Below are positions 36,566 through 45,681 of a DNA stretch of 64,000 bases, piece after piece. Positions within the stretch are counted from its first letter, which is position 1. Each line of letters opens with the position of its first letter. Under the pieces are notes generated by a model. It worked only from the letters and a program-made list of their open reading frames with translations. It was not told the origin of the DNA and searched no databases. The position numbers and the translations under genes were made by a program. This DNA is from a virus. The DNA is taken from positions 107,835 through 171,834 of the IMG/VR virus record IMGVR_UViG_3300025120_000017, one strand, 5' to 3'.

Positions 36566-37690
36566 TTAATTTACTTTTATATAGATACTTGAGCTTTGTA
36601 TTCTTGATGATGCATGGTTAAAAACCTTTTCAAAGATCTCATCAGATGTTTCTCCTTTATGTGTTTCGAGAATGTCTATAATTAATAGATTATAGTATTG
36701 CGAAAATAATCTATAAGGATCCTTATTTATTTTTGAATAGAACTTATCATATGACCAAGTCTTTTTACAATATTTTATAAAAATATCATAAATCATATTA
36801 ATAAGTTTGTCTATATCAGTTTTCGCTATGCTTGAAATTTCTTTATATCCAGGTAACCCACTTCTATTAGTAAATTCTTCAATAAATGATCTGATTATTG
36901 TCCATCCTACTTTACCGCCTGCTGCGGAACTTCCCATTACTTCTAATGCATATGCAGTAAATTTAGTACTCTCAAAAGTACGTCCTTGCATTTTAACTGG
37001 AGCTTTTTCTTTACCAAACAAATACATATGCTTATTTCCAAAAAATGCATCATCATGGTCTACTTTACCTTCTTTGTATGAAAATCCTGTATAATACATA
37101 GGTGTAATAAAATCATCTACATTAAAAAGTTGTAGCCTAGGTGATTTTATTGATTTAGGTTTCTTTAAACTTATTCCTATAAGCTCTTTACTTTCAAATT
37201 TATCTTTAATCCACTTATTATAACTTTCTATTGAATCAACCGGAACATGCTTAAGGTTTAATGTAGGTGAACTAACCCAAATATCGCCTGGATTCCACTT
37301 ATCATCATTAAGTGCACCCATTCCACTATTTTTTGCGGCTATTCTAGCTTTCATATAAATCGCTTGCATGAACTTATCATTTCTATGATATATTCCATTA
37401 GGTATAGAATATCCTTCATTTAGTAACTTGTTTGCTATTGAAACAATGATGTTTTTCCAATCATCTGAAAGAGATGTAATTATAGGCTTTCTATTTTGTG
37501 ATTTAACAAACATTTTAGCTTGTTTAATCATATCATCATTTATATCACTTACCGTTATTTTAGATTTTTTTATGTTTGATGCAATGGCACATGCATAACA
37601 TTGAGCAAGCTCTGCTATTGTAGCAACATCTTTTCCTCCTCTTACGCTCTTTTTTTCTAATAATTGATAGAATTCAGATAGACTTCTCAC
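36566..37690 (-). CDS. Capsid-targeted candidate protein, possible nuclease fold
   Basis: A 374-residue protein starting at GTG with MRSLSEFYQLLE-KK, so it carries the shared targeting peptide and a candidate L-L-E site after residue 12. The body has NPGDIWVSSPTLNLKHV, then ELIGISLKKPKS. A D-(x)n-G-I-S-L-K arrangement like this recalls the core strands of PD-(D/E)XK nucleases. SAAGGKVGWTIIRSFIEEFTN and a helical C-terminus follow. If it is packaged and injected, a DNA-acting role is attractive, but the nuclease reading is weak. Confidence 0.7.
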   Translation of the reverse strand: MRSLSEFYQLLEKKSVRGGKDVATIAELAQCYACAIASNIKKSKITVSDINDDMIKQAKMFVKSQNRKPIITSLSDDWKNIIVSIANKLLNEGYSIPNGIYHRNDKFMQAIYMKARIAAKNSGMGALNDDKWNPGDIWVSSPTLNLKHVPVDSIESYNKWIKDKFESKELIGISLKKPKSIKSPRLQLFNVDDFITPMYYTGFSYKEGKVDHDDAFFGNKHMYLFGKEKAPVKMQGRTFESTKFTAYALEVMGSSAAGGKVGWTIIRSFIEEFTNRSGLPGYKEISSIAKTDIDKLINMIYDIFIKYCKKTWSYDKFYSKINKDPYRLFSQYYNLLIIDILETHKGETSDEIFEKVFNHASSRIQSSSIYIKVN

Positions 37691-37768
37691 GATATAAATA
37701 ATTTAATATATTTAATCAATTCTTAAACAAAATCTATAAAAACCTAATTAAATTAAAAAGATCTGAAT
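37691..37768. promoter_or_regulatory. Divergent promoter region
   Basis: A 78-bp AT-only-like gap between a minus gene (start 37690) and a plus gene (start 37769). Both directions need a promoter here. No clear box can be named. Confidence 0.3.
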
Positions 37769-38917
37769 ATGGCAAGTAAATATGATTACTTAAGGCCAGA
37801 AATAGATGTAATGGCAAAACAAGGCAAAAATGCTAATGCTATTGCGGTAAAATTATCATCTATACATGGACTTAACAAAAATAGCTTATATGATTGGATC
37901 AGAAGAAAGGCTTTAGTAAAGCTAAATACTTTTGAAAATCATCTTGAAGATAACAACTTTACACCTCCTGAAAACTGGGCATATGGGTGGTTAAAAACAG
38001 AAAAAGGATCTATCTTTATTAAAAATCAACAAAGCCTAATTTCTTATGATGAAATAAGAGATGAAATCATAGAAGAAATGAAAGTCCATTCACCTTCATA
38101 TGATAAAATTGAAAGGAAAGATACAAACGCTGAAAAACATTCATTAACTATTGATATTGCTGACTTGCATATAGGAAAGCTTGCAGTTAAATCAGAAACA
38201 GGTGAATCATATAATATCAAGAAAGCTATTAAGAGAGCACTTGAAGGAGTATCTGGTATTTTAGAAAAATCAAGTGGCTATCATATTGATAAGATATTTT
38301 TTATTATTGGAAATGATATTCTACATATTGATAAAACTAATAGGACAACAACCGCAAACACTCCACAAGATACTGACGGCATGTGGTATCAATCATTTAC
38401 AGCAGCAAGAAAGCTATATGTAGATATTTTAGAAAATTTATCTCAAATAGCAGATGTACATGTTATACATTGCCCAAGCAATCATGACTTTATGAGTGGA
38501 TATATGTTAGCAGATTCCATTGCAAGTTGGTTTAACAAAAATCCTAATATTAGTTTTGATGTTTCAAATAATCATCGAAAGTACATTAAGTATGGGAAAT
38601 CATTATTAGGATTTTCTCACGGTGATGGTGCAAAGATGGCAGATATGCCACTGTTAATGGCAAATGAAAGTAAATCATTATGGGCTGAAACTGATCATAG
38701 ATATATTTACCTACATCACGTGCATCATAAAGATGTTAGAATATTTCAAAGCGGTAAAGATTATCAAGGAGCTACTGTTGAATATTTAAGAAGCCCATCT
38801 GCAACAGATTCATGGCATCACAGAAATGGATATAGTGGAAACACTAAGGCAATTGAAGGTTTTATACATTCAAAGAAACATGGGCAAGTTGCAAAACTTA
38901 CTCATATCTTTAAATAG
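37769..38917 (+). CDS. Calcineurin-like phosphoesterase with N-terminal HTH
   Basis: A 382-residue protein. Residues 1-45 form a helix-turn-helix-like segment (NANAIAVKLSSIHGLNKNSL, YDWIRRK). The rest is a metallophosphoesterase: DIADLHIGK, IGNDILHID, CPSNHDFMSG, GFSHGDGAKM and LHHVHHKDV carry the usual Asp, His and Asn metal ligands. It ends near KLTHIFK. DNA-repair or phosphatase roles are both possible; the fused HTH favours a nucleic-acid substrate. It is first in the plus-strand island. Confidence 0.8.
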   Translation: MASKYDYLRPEIDVMAKQGKNANAIAVKLSSIHGLNKNSLYDWIRRKALVKLNTFENHLEDNNFTPPENWAYGWLKTEKGSIFIKNQQSLISYDEIRDEIIEEMKVHSPSYDKIERKDTNAEKHSLTIDIADLHIGKLAVKSETGESYNIKKAIKRALEGVSGILEKSSGYHIDKIFFIIGNDILHIDKTNRTTTANTPQDTDGMWYQSFTAARKLYVDILENLSQIADVHVIHCPSNHDFMSGYMLADSIASWFNKNPNISFDVSNNHRKYIKYGKSLLGFSHGDGAKMADMPLLMANESKSLWAETDHRYIYLHHVHHKDVRIFQSGKDYQGATVEYLRSPSATDSWHHRNGYSGNTKAIEGFIHSKKHGQVAKLTHIFK

Positions 38918-38924
38918 TAAATAA

Positions 38925-39665
38925 ATGAAAATAAAAATAGCGTGTATATCTGATACCCATTCTTTACATGACAAATGGCATGATAAATTAAAATATGATG
39001 AATTTGGATATGAAACATATTCAAAATGGAAAGATGCTGATATTATATTACATGCAGGCGATTGTACATCATCTGGGTATATGCATGAAGTTAAAGCATT
39101 CCTAGATTGGTTTAATACATTGCCAGCACCTTCTAAAATTTTCATTGCAGGAAATCATGACTTCTTTTTTGATACTGGATATAAATACCAAAGACCTATT
39201 CCATGTACTGATGCTGAAGAAGTTAATGAGCTCCTTAAGCCATACCAAAACCTTACTTACTTAAATGAAAATACTACAAATTCATTCGGGTTAAATATAT
39301 ACGGTACTCCTATTCAACCATGGTTTAATAATTGGGCATTTAACAAAATGAGAGGAGATGAAATTCAATTACATTGGGATAAGATACCTAGCAATACTGA
39401 TATACTTATAGTTCATGGTCCACCGTATGGCATTCTTGATTTAATAGATCATAAGTTTAGAAAGTATAATGAAAGCCCTAACGTAGGTTGTGAATTGCTG
39501 CTTAAAAAAATACAAGAAGTAAAGCCTAAAGTTGTTGTGTTTGGTCATATACATGAACAGTATGGAGTTATTGAAAAAGATGGCATTACATTTATTAATG
39601 CAAGTTGCTTAAATGAAAATTATAAACCTATTAATGCGCCGCAATTTATAGAAATAGAAATATGA
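38925..39665 (+). CDS. Calcineurin-like metallophosphoesterase
   Basis: A 246-residue enzyme with all family blocks: ACISDTHSLHDKW, ILHAGDCTSSG, FIAGNHDFFFD, ILIVHGPPYGILD and VVVFGHIHEQYG. This is the class often acting on nucleotides, phosphodiesters or tRNA ends. It starts 7 bp after the previous stop and overlaps the next gene (ATGA), forming an operon with the HTH-phosphoesterase. The target is unknown. Confidence 0.9.
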   Translation: MKIKIACISDTHSLHDKWHDKLKYDEFGYETYSKWKDADIILHAGDCTSSGYMHEVKAFLDWFNTLPAPSKIFIAGNHDFFFDTGYKYQRPIPCTDAEEVNELLKPYQNLTYLNENTTNSFGLNIYGTPIQPWFNNWAFNKMRGDEIQLHWDKIPSNTDILIVHGPPYGILDLIDHKFRKYNESPNVGCELLLKKIQEVKPKVVVFGHIHEQYGVIEKDGITFINASCLNENYKPINAPQFIEIEI

Positions 39666-39859
39666 ATGTTAAAGATTTACAGCATCCTACTGAATTATCT
39701 ACTTATAAAGCAAGTGACATATTAGCAATGGATATTCATCAAATACATATGTTAACTTCAGTATTTAGAACAAAATGGGCATTAAAATTTATACGTGAAA
39801 ATACAAAAATAAGTGCAGCTCAAATTTATATTGATAACATTTTAACAGACAAAATATAA
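39662..39859 (+). CDS. Hypothetical protein, 65 aa
   Basis: A small helical protein (MNVKDLQHPTELSTYKASD) overlapping the upstream stop by 4 bp and the next start by 1 bp. Not recognised. Confidence 0.6.
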   Translation: MNVKDLQHPTELSTYKASDILAMDIHQIHMLTSVFRTKWALKFIRENTKISAAQIYIDNILTDKI

Positions 39860-40131
39860 TGGAAATATTTTTAGATGTAATACAAGAACATGTACATGAA
39901 GATTTTTATAAATACTCTAATCCGTTTACAGGAAAATCTGAATATGCCTTAGGTAAAAAGAAAGATCTTCTTTTAAATGAAGAATTTCCTATAATTACAT
40001 TTAACCCTATAAGCACTGAGGCCAGCTATGGATTTGGCAGTATTAATAAAAAATGTAAAGGGCCTGATGATCTAAAATGCTTTATTGAGGCTATAGATTT
40101 TTTGTTCAACACAGGATTAATAAAATTATGA
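39859..40131 (+). CDS. Hypothetical protein, 90 aa
   Basis: A small protein with an N-terminal helix (MEIFLDVIQEHVHEDFYKY), a Gly/Lys turn region and a C-terminal helix. Overlaps its neighbours by 1 and 4 bp. Not recognised. Confidence 0.6.
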   Translation: MEIFLDVIQEHVHEDFYKYSNPFTGKSEYALGKKKDLLLNEEFPIITFNPISTEASYGFGSINKKCKGPDDLKCFIEAIDFLFNTGLIKL

Positions 40132-40337
40132 AAGCAAAACTAGAATTCGATTTAGAGGATTTAGATGACGTAATGGCTCATTTAAGATGTGTTAAATCAT
40201 TAGATATGGCAAAGACATTGTTTAAAATACAAGGTATAATAAAAGATAAGTGGGAATACAATGCAGTTGAAATACAAAGTAAAATAAGAGATGTATTTGA
40301 AGAGTATGATATTAACTTGGAAGATTTAATACAATGA
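40128..40337 (+). CDS. Hypothetical protein, 69 aa
   Basis: An acidic, all-helical small protein (MKAKLEFDLEDLDDVMAH). Overlaps the upstream gene by 4 bp (ATGA). Not recognised. Confidence 0.6.
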   Translation: MKAKLEFDLEDLDDVMAHLRCVKSLDMAKTLFKIQGIIKDKWEYNAVEIQSKIRDVFEEYDINLEDLIQ

Positions 40338-40372
40338 TTAATTAAAAATAAATACACATTAAATAATAAATT

Positions 40373-41053
40373 ATGATACAAGAAGAAATCAAAGACACTT
40401 TTAACGAATCTGTTGAGTTAAGAGAAAGAATACAAAATGAACTAAGAGAGGATCAAAAAAATCTTAAGAAGTTAGTAGAAATCATCAGTAATGATAGCAT
40501 TTCAGGTAATGAATTCAACAATGTAGTAAATATGTATCACTATAGAGAAGGCGGGTACCCAAGTCCTAATAGTAAACCAAGACACGTTGAATTTGTTAAG
40601 AAATTTGTTAGCTTATATAAAATACTTAATTTTCTTGAATTAGATGACTTCTTATGCATGGAATTATATGGAGCCAGTGTTGTAATTCATGAACCTATTG
40701 AAGATTTTACAATAAGCGGAGATAGTCTTGAAACAATTAAGGAAAGAGGATATACTGCTACTACGTTTAAAGAATTTTTAACAGAAGCACTTCTTAGAGG
40801 AGATCATATACTAACATCTGTATGTAATTGTGCTGATATTATTAAGGAAAAGGCAAAAGAAATTGAAGAAACTGCAAATATTAAAAAGAAACATTATGGA
40901 TCTGCTGTAATGACAGAAGTAAAAAGACGAAATGCAGGAGCAGAAGGAAATGTAAAAAGAGCTAATAAAATTGAGGAATCTATTAATGAAGATTATGAAA
41001 GTTATGTACAATCATTAGGATTACTTGAAATAGATCAAGAAAATGGAAAATAG
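40373..41053 (+). CDS. Hypothetical helical protein, 226 aa
   Basis: A long charged-helix protein with an N-terminal coiled-coil-like region (ERIQNELREDQKNLKKLVEI) and a C-terminal Lys/Glu/Asn-rich helix. The middle (about 95-150) has a compact segment MELYGASVVIHEPIEDFTI. Not recognised. Overlaps the next gene by 11 bp. Confidence 0.6.
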   Translation: MIQEEIKDTFNESVELRERIQNELREDQKNLKKLVEIISNDSISGNEFNNVVNMYHYREGGYPSPNSKPRHVEFVKKFVSLYKILNFLELDDFLCMELYGASVVIHEPIEDFTISGDSLETIKERGYTATTFKEFLTEALLRGDHILTSVCNCADIIKEKAKEIEETANIKKKHYGSAVMTEVKRRNAGAEGNVKRANKIEESINEDYESYVQSLGLLEIDQENGK

Positions 41054-41402
41054 AATAAAAATAGGAGATGTCTGGTATGTCAAAGAAGCTAAAGATGATA
41101 TATCTATTAAAAAAGATTTTGCATATAGCCGAAGCATAACATATGAATGTGATAATTTTATGATTGAGGCACATGTACTAGAAGATAACGAAAAATTCAC
41201 TATGCCAACTTTAAAATATGTGGATAAAAAATATCCTGAATGCTCTTGGGTTGCAAGCAACCCAGCATATCTTATAGGAGTTGCAGAGCGAAATCCTAAA
41301 TGGATGACTATTATAAATGCTGAGAGCCCTGAATTAATATCAGCAGTTAAAGAAATAATAGATGAAATGAAAGATTCTGGGTGGCTATCAAATAATACTT
41401 AA
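41043..41402 (+). CDS. Hypothetical protein, 119 aa
   Basis: A mixed alpha/beta protein (MENRIKIGDVWYVKEAKDD) with an aromatic-rich middle. The last gene of the plus island. Its TAA and the TAA of the opposing gene overlap in TTAA at 41399-41402. Not recognised. Confidence 0.6.
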   Translation: MENRIKIGDVWYVKEAKDDISIKKDFAYSRSITYECDNFMIEAHVLEDNEKFTMPTLKYVDKKYPECSWVASNPAYLIGVAERNPKWMTIINAESPELISAVKEIIDEMKDSGWLSNNT

Positions 41403-41629
41403 TTCTTACTCCCAAAGTTTTTAGGATATGGTCCACCGCCTTCAATGATGTCTAGCATATTAGATTCTTTATCTGAAATGTGGACCATTTTTTTATTACC
41501 TCCGCGAGCAATCCAAGTATTTACAAATTTCTTTGCGGACTTATTACTTATATTTTTAAGAAGACCTTTAAGATACTGAACAGATACATTTCTTTCTGAT
41601 TCATTTAAAAACTCTTTATAGCTTTTCAT
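41399..41629 (-). CDS. Small capsid-targeted candidate protein, 76 aa
   Basis: Begins MKSYKEFLNE-SERN, the closest match in the window to T4 MKTYQEFIAE, with an L-N-E site after residue 10. The remaining 66 residues would be the packaged product: a basic, helical KGLLKNISNKSAKKFVNTWI stretch and a Gly-rich end. No enzyme motif. It is the downstream-most gene of the targeting cluster. Confidence 0.75.
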   Translation of the reverse strand: MKSYKEFLNESERNVSVQYLKGLLKNISNKSAKKFVNTWIARGGNKKMVHISDKESNMLDIIEGGGPYPKNFGSKN

Positions 41630-41918
41630 CTTTTATTTCTTTTTTTGATTTGATTTTATTGACAACATCTATAAATTTACCGCCAAACGTATATCCACAA
41701 AATAATAGCATAGCGCTATATAAACCTTGAGATATTAATCTAAGTATCTCTACATTTACATCATATGATTTTGGGCTATATGCTTCAAGAGCCATAAGTA
41801 CGTGAACTGTAAAATAAAAAAACACAGAGCAAAATGTATATACTCTTGCTTGTGAATATTTTTTACTACCATCTTTTTTAGTTTCTTTAAGTATATCACT
41901 TAACATTGTAATTTTCAT
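41616..41918 (-). CDS. Small membrane protein, 100 aa, possible holin
   Basis: Two hydrophobic segments, about 28-47 (YTFCSVFFYFTVHVLMALEA) and about 61-80 (ISQGLYSAMLLFCGYTFGGK), with a charged N-terminus (MLSDILKETKKDGSKK) and a Lys/Glu-rich C-terminal tail. The size and topology suit a class II holin, but no lysin is visible in the window. Its start resembles the targeting peptides only loosely. Confidence 0.6.
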   Translation of the reverse strand: MKITMLSDILKETKKDGSKKYSQARVYTFCSVFFYFTVHVLMALEAYSPKSYDVNVEILRLISQGLYSAMLLFCGYTFGGKFIDVVNKIKSKKEIKDEKL

Positions 41919-41933
41919 CTATATTTACTTATT

Positions 41934-42266
41934 TTATTCTTCGCTATCATAATCAGAATCTTCATCTTCTTCACTATCAGTGCCTTTATCAATATCTTTA
42001 TTTATACGCTCTTTATCAGCATTTGCATCTTTTTTAATAATATCTTCAACATCACCTTCTTCTTCTGATGCTTTTGTATCTAATGCACTTCGTAAGCCAC
42101 TCTTTTCATCCCAAGAGCAATCTATAAATCTCCTACCAAATTTGGATTTAGCCATTTTATCTAATTCTGCTTTTTCTTTAGGATCCATATCACTATATAC
42201 TGATTTGCTGGTTGAAGCATTATAATACATAGAACCTGTCTTGTAATATTCTTTTAATGATTTCAT
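41934..42266 (-). CDS. Capsid-targeted candidate, 110 aa
   Basis: Starts MKSLKEYYKTGSMYYNAS: the shared N-terminal peptide but no clear (I/L)-x-E site. A helical middle (KEKAELDKMAKSKFGRRF) is followed by a very acidic C-terminus rich in Asp/Glu/Ser. The acidic tail may help pack with DNA or other proteins. Not recognised. Confidence 0.65.
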   Translation of the reverse strand: MKSLKEYYKTGSMYYNASTSKSVYSDMDPKEKAELDKMAKSKFGRRFIDCSWDEKSGLRSALDTKASEEEGDVEDIIKKDANADKERINKDIDKGTDSEEDEDSDYDSEE

Positions 42267-42273
42267 TTAAGAT

Positions 42274-42801
42274 TTAAGCTTTTTTTAATTTTTTATCCTC
42301 ACCTCTCTTAATAACTTCTCTTGCCATATCAGCATCTGCCTTACCCCATGTACCATCACCTTTAGTTAAAAATGCGTTAACTCTGGCTAATGCCCATTGT
42401 TCTTGACCTGCACCTTTTCTATGGCTTGAGTTCCATGCTGCTAATCCTCGCCTTGCAACTGCTCTTAATATACCAATATATACACCAGTTTCATCTGACT
42501 TATTTTTAAGAGCTTTTTCCATCTTTTGGCTTTTAAGAGGTCCTTCTGAAATCTGCTCTTTATTATTCTTATCAGATTCTTTTTCTGCTTCATCAACATT
42601 ATCACCATATAAATCATGGTAATTTTTTGTATGTTTACTCTTTTTTACCTTTCCTGATTTTCTAGCAGCTTCATCGCCTGGAGCATCTTTATATGCATCA
42701 GGATTACTATCTGATAATTCATCATTCTTTTTAAAAAAATCAGCTCTCTTTTTACTTACTGATTTTTTCTTTTCATTTAAAAATTCGTTAAGGCTTTTCA
42801 T
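42274..42801 (-). CDS. Capsid-targeted protein with DUF5824-like domain
   Basis: 175 residues from ATG 42801 (an upstream ATG at 42813 adds four residues). The start MKSLNEFLNE-KKKS carries an L-N-E site after residue 10, followed by a charged linker with a possible second site ISE-G. The last 80 residues (ETGVYIGILRAVARRGLAAW, then HRKGAGQEQWALARVNAFL) resemble a domain widespread in marine T4-like phages and called DUF5824. Function unknown. It overlaps the upstream gene by 14 bp. Confidence 0.75.
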   Translation of the reverse strand: MKSLNEFLNEKKKSVSKKRADFFKKNDELSDSNPDAYKDAPGDEAARKSGKVKKSKHTKNYHDLYGDNVDEAEKESDKNNKEQISEGPLKSQKMEKALKNKSDETGVYIGILRAVARRGLAAWNSSHRKGAGQEQWALARVNAFLTKGDGTWGKADADMAREVIKRGEDKKLKKA

Positions 42802-43441
42802 CTTCTTTATCATTTATTTCATAAAAGTATCCTTCGTCAGCAGCCCACTTATGGCCATTTTCACAAAAGAACTCGTGTGTACTAACTTTAAAGTCAGGTT
42901 TTCTTAATTTATTAGGTGTAAGAGATTGGTCATAAAATAAAACTCTGTTATTAGGCTGAGCAGCAAATTGACCATTATCCATTTTTAGTATATTAAATGA
43001 CTTATGCTCATTAGGTGTTTGTGATAAACTAACATTGAGTTCATTTGGATCTGAATGACAACTATCAATAGTAAAAAGATAATATCCTTTATGCCACTCT
43101 TTATCTTTCATATACACTTGGCAATCTATATTTTTTAATATAGTTTTTTCTATAACCGTTATGTTATAACTAAAACAATCCCAGATTTGTAGAAAATCTA
43201 AAGGTAAAAAATCATTTTGATTAACGTCTTTATCCCAAACAAATGCAGATAAAGGTAACTTATCATATAGAGCACCATACTCAGTTAAATATGCTTCTAT
43301 GTATAATGCTTTACCTAATATTGATTTGGCGCTTACCCAATAGCATGGTTCATATTCACCATGACCTTTTTCAAAATCATAAAGATATTCTTTACGTACA
43401 TAACATTGTATTTGTGGTAAATTAGTTACTAAATAGCTCAT
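42788..43441 (-). CDS. Conserved T4-like phage protein, 217 aa
   Basis: A 217-residue protein that resembles a conserved protein of marine T4-like phages: YLVTNLPQIQCYVRKEYL, GALYDKLPLSAFVW, FLQIWDCFSYNITVIEK, YYLFTIDSCH, EHKSFNILKMDNGQFAAQPN and PDFKVSTHEFF. Function is not known; the beta-rich, Trp/Tyr-rich composition suggests a virion or head-linked role. No targeting peptide, although it sits among proteins that have one. Confidence 0.7.
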   Translation of the reverse strand: MSYLVTNLPQIQCYVRKEYLYDFEKGHGEYEPCYWVSAKSILGKALYIEAYLTEYGALYDKLPLSAFVWDKDVNQNDFLPLDFLQIWDCFSYNITVIEKTILKNIDCQVYMKDKEWHKGYYLFTIDSCHSDPNELNVSLSQTPNEHKSFNILKMDNGQFAAQPNNRVLFYDQSLTPNKLRKPDFKVSTHEFFCENGHKWAADEGYFYEINDKEDEKP

Positions 43442-43465
43442 ATTAATTTATTGATTAAGGTTCTT

Positions 43466-44416
43466 TTATATTTTACTACCAACATCTGCATTATCATAAT
43501 CTTTTAAAGTGATTTTCCAATTTCTAACTTGGCCTACAGGAACTCCAAGCTCTTTTGCCTTTTGTCTAACCTCCATCTTAAAGAGCTTAAATATTTTTTT
43601 AACCTGTGCTTCATATTTTCCATCAGGTCCAAATAATTCTTTTGTAGTAGCAGAGACAACTTTATTACTATTTTTCATTCTTTTAGTTTGTCTTATACGT
43701 CTTTCAAAAAGAATTCCTTCATCTAGGTCAACAAACGCATGAACTGTATTATCATCAGGATCATCAGTTACTTTAACTTTAAATCCTCCAATAATAACTT
43801 CTTCACCATTAGAAAGCTTTTCAACATCTCCTAATGTTATTAACATTAGTGGCCAAAAAGTATCACCAAGTTCTTTATGTTCATTAGTTGCCTCTTTCTT
43901 TATTAATTCTAAAAAATAATCTAATGCTCCTTTTCTTCTTTTATCTCTAATCTTTTTATATAAATCTTTAGCAAGCTTTATAGGATTTGCTGCCTTTATT
44001 AACATATCATGTAAATCTGCATGTACTGCCCAAAAGTATTGTTCATCTCTTGTAATGTTTTCAACGATAGATGAATTGCTTCCTAGTGATTTTTTTATAT
44101 TCGATAATGCTCTTTCTTTAATGTATTTTTGATTATCGTTTAATAAACTCTCAATAAGCTTTTCACATGCCTGCCTGAATTGCTCCATATGTTTCTTAGC
44201 TGCATTAATGTCATCTTCCTCAATTGCATCAATTGCCATCATAAGGTGCTCTGCTTCTTTATGATAATTAACATCTACGAAGCTATTATATAATTTCTTA
44301 AGATCTTTATCTCCCATTGATATATCAGAGTTAGTTGCAATTTTAAGCATACCATCATAATCAAAGTTGCTTTTATACTTATCTCCTAATTTGTAAAATT
44401 CATATAATGATTTCAT
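43466..44416 (-). CDS. Capsid-targeted candidate, 316 aa
   Basis: Begins at ATG 44416 with MKSLYEFYKLGDKYK; a longer frame to 44521 overlaps the upstream gene and is not credible. The site after residue 12 is L-G-D rather than x-x-E. The body is helical (about 20-210), then a beta-rich part with GEEVIIGGFKVKVTDDPDD and a basic, helical C-terminus ending VGQVRNWKITLKDYDN. No enzyme motif recognised. Confidence 0.7.
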   Translation of the reverse strand: MKSLYEFYKLGDKYKSNFDYDGMLKIATNSDISMGDKDLKKLYNSFVDVNYHKEAEHLMMAIDAIEEDDINAAKKHMEQFRQACEKLIESLLNDNQKYIKERALSNIKKSLGSNSSIVENITRDEQYFWAVHADLHDMLIKAANPIKLAKDLYKKIRDKRRKGALDYFLELIKKEATNEHKELGDTFWPLMLITLGDVEKLSNGEEVIIGGFKVKVTDDPDDNTVHAFVDLDEGILFERRIRQTKRMKNSNKVVSATTKELFGPDGKYEAQVKKIFKLFKMEVRQKAKELGVPVGQVRNWKITLKDYDNADVGSKI

Positions 44417-44417
44417 A

Positions 44418-44789
44418 TTATGCGTCTTTATATTTGAATGTTCTAGGGTAAAAGCTTTTAGCTTGATATTCTTTAAACTCACCTTCTTTATTAAAGACAG
44501 CATAACCGTCATTTGTAGCAACTAATACAGTTGGCTCAGTATGTAAATTAGAGAAAGCAAGATATTGTTCTGCTTTGGCTGCTGGTGCAAACATTTTTCG
44601 GTTAGCATCCATATATTTCTGTATTTTTTTAACATCAATATAGTCTTTAAGAAGTTTAGCATTCTTTGCTTTCATCTTTTTAACTTTAGCAGATGTGTTT
44701 GGTATTTCGATGATTTCCCACCCTTTAATGTCAACAGCATCTGGTGTAAACTTTTCATCTAATTTATAAAATTTATATAATGATTTCAT
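44418..44789 (-). CDS. Capsid-targeted candidate, 123 aa
   Basis: Starts MKSLYKFYKLDE-KFT with an L-D-E site after residue 12. A basic, helical middle (KVKKMKAKNAKLLKDYIDVK) and a C-terminal strand set with PTVLVATNDGYAVFNKEGEF. Its stop is 2 bp from the ATG of the next gene and it overlaps the upstream stop by one base, so the three are tightly coupled. Confidence 0.7.
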   Translation of the reverse strand: MKSLYKFYKLDEKFTPDAVDIKGWEIIEIPNTSAKVKKMKAKNAKLLKDYIDVKKIQKYMDANRKMFAPAAKAEQYLAFSNLHTEPTVLVATNDGYAVFNKEGEFKEYQAKSFYPRTFKYKDA

Positions 44790-45649
44790 TATCTTGATAT
44801 TTTTTTAATTTTAGAAGAAACTTGTTTAAAATGCTTATCAAATAATTTCTTATATTCTCTGATATAATTAGTTTTATCTAATTTAGCTTCAAGGGATTCG
44901 ATTGAAGTAATTATAGTTGTACCTTCTTCATCATCTTCAATCTCTTCTTCATCAGGATCAAAATCAGTTTCAGTTAAAGATTCTTCACGTCTTTTAGATT
45001 TTTCAGATTTATATTCGTTTTGCCTTTCTTTAGCAATATCTAAATCTTCTTTTATATCATCAAGAATTCTACTCTCAGCTGAAAATAATGATTCAATTGC
45101 AGTTTCAACTATAGTTCTTTTATTTTCTTTTGTATTATCTAAAACATCTCTTATTACTTCATGATTATAATTCTTATCCCAATCATCAAAAGATTCTTCA
45201 TTAATTTTAGATTTAATCGCTTCAATAATATAATCATTTATGGTAGATGTCATTACTTCATCATGGTCATCAAAATACGACTCAATCTCCAACTCCAAGT
45301 TATCAATAACATCTTCAAGCGCTTCAGGGTAATTTTCCTCTTCAACCGTTTCTTTAATCTTTGGCGGCTTTGCATACTTCTTTCCTTCATTTATAGATTC
45401 ATTTACATTCCAAGAAGCTGGTAATAAGTTAACCTTTCCCATTTCTTTAGCTCTTTTGATAACCCATGCTTTTGCACGATCTTTATCTTTAGCTCTTCCG
45501 TAAGCTCTTATTGCATTTTTAAGATCTTCCTTATTTTCAATAGGAAATGAACCATCAGGTAATGCCATTCCTTTATCAGCTAACTCTCTTCGCTGTGCTG
45601 TAGAAAACTTTCGCTCTATTATTTTATAATACTCAAAAAGAGATTTCAT
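44789..45649 (-). CDS. Capsid-targeted protein with DUF6582-like domain
   Basis: A 286-residue protein starting MKSLFEYYKIIE-RKF with an I-I-E site after residue 12. Residues about 17-72 (LADKGMALPDGSFPIENKED, then AIRAYGRAKDKDRAKAWVIK) match a domain common in phage head-related proteins and called DUF6582. Next comes NVNE-SINE-GKKY (81-91) with two further candidate sites, then a long helical, acidic C-terminal half. The sites would release the DUF6582-like domain and a separate tail. Confidence 0.75.
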   Translation of the reverse strand: MKSLFEYYKIIERKFSTAQRRELADKGMALPDGSFPIENKEDLKNAIRAYGRAKDKDRAKAWVIKRAKEMGKVNLLPASWNVNESINEGKKYAKPPKIKETVEEENYPEALEDVIDNLELEIESYFDDHDEVMTSTINDYIIEAIKSKINEESFDDWDKNYNHEVIRDVLDNTKENKRTIVETAIESLFSAESRILDDIKEDLDIAKERQNEYKSEKSKRREESLTETDFDPDEEEIEDDEEGTTIITSIESLEAKLDKTNYIREYKKLFDKHFKQVSSKIKKISR

Positions 45650-45681
45650 AATTACATATATTTTTTCATATCAGCCATCTG

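Noticed and set aside
44417-44521. 35-residue N-terminal extension of the 43466-44416 gene
   Set aside because: It lies inside the upstream gene and precedes the shared MKSL start.
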